Source: Clostridia bacterium | Lineage (GTDB): Bacteria > Bacillota > Clostridia > RUG12999 | Assembly: GCA_017502065.1 (NCBI GenBank) | Contig: JAFVVU010000206.1 | Location: forward strand, 1-13,944 | Direction: 5' to 3' | Length of the DNA stretch: 13,944 nucleotides | In this document: positions 12,713-13,944 of the stretch, in pieces | How positions within the stretch are numbered: the stretch's first letter is position 1 | Layout of the letters: each line of letters opens with the position of its first letter | Notes under the pieces: generated by a model | Told to the model about the DNA's origin: nothing | Seen by the model: only the letters and a program-made list of their open reading frames with translations | Database searches by the model: none | Program-made: the position numbers and the translations under genes

Positions 12713-13944
12713 TTATTCATTGCCGCTACCTGAATCAGTTGTGTCTCCGTCAGGCGTTCCATCATTTGTACCCGAAGAAGCATCATTGTCTGTTCCCTGT
12801 TCAGTGTTACCTGTATCAGGTTCGCTTGAAGTTCCGCCGCCTGCTTCCTGTCCGGGTGTCTGTCCGCCGCCCGCGCCGGGATCTGCAGGTTCTCCGCCCG
12901 TTCCGGGATCGGGTGTCGGTGCATTCTCTGCATCATAAAGACCCATCAAATCTGTTTCATATCTCACTGCATAGATATATTTGAAATTAAGACCTCCTGA
13001 ATAGTACTGCCATACATAAATCATGTCGCCGACATTCAGGTCACCCATTGTTTTGGCTTCAAATGTTGAAGTAAAATCATCTTCATCATAGGTATTGAGC
13101 AGAACTCGCTGTGATGCATAATTTGCACCTACAAACACATCGCTTGTCTGACCAACTCCCACAGAAAGCTTACAGAATTCCGGGTTATTGGGAATAAGGG
13201 TTATAAGTCCTGTTCTTCCGTAATAATACGGTTCTTCGTATTCAACCTCCGCAAGATCAATTGTATTACCTCTGTTATCGTATGCAATAGCTTTTCTTGA
13301 TTCAAGATGAGCACTTATATCAAACAGAATTTCAATATTCATTATAGCGCCACCAGGTGCATAACCAAATCTTATAACATCGCCCGGCATAACTTCTCTT
13401 CTTATATAAGCACCATGTTCATCAGTCATTCTCTGGAAATTGCTATCCAGAACATATGCATTTATACTGCTTAAGCTTGCTGTATTATAGCTTGATTTAC
13501 TGTTTCCGTATCCGTTTTTCGGATATATTGTATATACTGATGTGCCGCTGTTGAGAGTCTGCTGTTTTCTTTCAACAACAATGGTTTCAGAACGGTAATT
13601 CGGCTGTGCATCAATATTTTCATTATATATTACAAATACTTTTCTTGCAAAACCGCCGTTTGCATTTGGCACAAAATACGGTTCAACATTATATTTGCCA
13701 TAGTTTATAAGTTTGGAAGAAACCTGAGAAGCTGTTCCCATCTTATAAAGACTTGACGCCCAGCTTCTGTCATTCGGCACAAAGATATATGTTGCATCAG
13801 AGCTTGCACTGAACTGAACATTTTCTCCGCTGAATTTGCCGTTTGCACCTGCCGAATATGTGAGAGCTGTGCCGGTAAACTTGTTATCTGCATCAAGCGC
13901 CACAGTTTCAAGAAGCTCAATATTGCTTCCGTTTGAAACATATC
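12713..13944 (-). CDS. C-terminal part of a large probable surface protein (5' end outside window)
   Basis: The frame is open to the window edge: codons upstream of the GTG at 13903 read Y-V-S-N-G-S-N-I-E-L-L-E-T without a stop, so GTG is an internal valine and the gene continues beyond 13944. About 409 residues are visible. They are rich in Ser, Thr, Asn, Gly and Tyr and look beta-stranded. Two similar short modules can be seen, PGDVIRFGYAPGGAIMNIEI and VGDMIYVWQYYSGGLNFKYI, each a GD-start strand pair. The last 68 residues (from about 12919 to 12716) are a disordered Gly/Pro/Thr/Ser tail with 14 acidic and no basic residues. There is no LPxTG sorting signal or C-terminal membrane span. Clostridial proteins of this look often carry N-terminal S-layer-homology domains, but none is visible here. 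I do not recognise a specific function. Confidence 0.7.
   Translation of the reverse strand, partial: YVSNGSNIELLETVALDADNKFTGTALTYSAGANGKFSGENVQFSASSDATYIFVPNDRSWASSLYKMGTASQVSSKLINYGKYNVEPYFVPNANGGFARKVFVIYNENIDAQPNYRSETIVVERKQQTLNSGTSVYTIYPKNGYGNSKSSYNTASLSSINAYVLDSNFQRMTDEHGAYIRREVMPGDVIRFGYAPGGAIMNIEILFDISAHLESRKAIAYDNRGNTIDLAEVEYEEPYYYGRTGLITLIPNNPEFCKLSVGVGQTSDVFVGANYASQRVLLNTYDEDDFTSTFEAKTMGDLNVGDMIYVWQYYSGGLNFKYIYAVRYETDLMGLYDAENAPTPDPGTGGEPADPGAGGGQTPGQEAGGGTSSEPDTGNTEQGTDNDASSGTNDGTPDGDTTDSGSGNE

Noticed and set aside
12634..12984. Plus-strand open frames opposite the acidic tail of the surface protein
   Set aside because: They arise from the GC-rich low-complexity codons of the tail read backwards, giving Pro/Ser/Val- or Arg/His-rich products without family likeness.
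13901..13903. GTG at 13903 as the start of the surface-protein gene
   Set aside because: The same frame continues without stop through 13904-13942 to the window edge, and no ribosome binding site precedes the GTG.
1..13944. CRISPR arrays, tRNA or rRNA genes, insertion sequences, phage genes
   Set aside because: I looked for regular spaced repeats, cloverleaf-like structures, transposase motifs and terminal inverted repeats and saw none; nearly all of the window is accounted for by the listed genes.

Overview
The window looks like the chromosome of a member of the Clostridia (Firmicutes/Bacillota) of moderate, slightly AT-rich composition. The evidence is the Firmicutes-type order of the division and cell-wall (dcw) genes, a PASTA-domain class B penicillin-binding protein, a DUF421/DUF4363 gene pair, and the GGAGG-type ribosome binding sites. 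The sequence does not allow genus or family to be named; a spore former is plausible but not proven.

Positions 1-10060 hold one leftward (minus-strand) transcription unit. In transcription order it is mraZ, rsmH, ftsL-like, a transpeptidase with two PASTA domains, murE, mraY, ftsW/spoVE, murG and murA (3' end cut off by the window edge). Genes are separated by about 50 bases or less, and mraZ and rsmH overlap as TAATG. The products form the path from UDP-GlcNAc (MurA) through the stem peptide (MurE), lipid I (MraY) and lipid II (MurG) to septal polymerisation (FtsW) and cross-linking (PBP). MraZ is the regulator and RsmH modifies 16S rRNA. murD, murF and murC are absent from the stretch where relatives often carry them. 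Upstream of mraZ is a clear control region: five AAAGTGG-like direct repeats 10-11 bp apart (MraZ boxes), a candidate sigma-A promoter and an A/T-tract resembling an UP element.

Positions 10100-10232 are an AT-rich divergent intergenic region. Rightward from it runs a two-gene unit: a DUF421 (YetF-type) membrane protein with a TTG start, and an overlapping DUF4363 membrane-anchored protein. A candidate sigma-G-like promoter lies in front. The unit ends in a hairpin shared with the convergent neighbours.

Positions 11315-12646 are a second leftward unit: a CBM9-like beta-sandwich protein, a YbaK/EbsC-type Cys-tRNA(Pro) deacylase, and a 63-residue protein of unknown function. Upstream of it, and separated by a hairpin, is the 3' part of a gene for a large probable surface protein with a lysine/arginine-free acidic Gly/Pro/Thr tail; its 5' end lies outside the window.

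The points most worth a second look are the MraZ operator, the unusual DNPA specificity motif of MurE, the gaps in the mur gene set, the DUF421/DUF4363 pair with its possible forespore promoter, and the surface protein. I see no clearly new multi-gene defence or metabolic system here.
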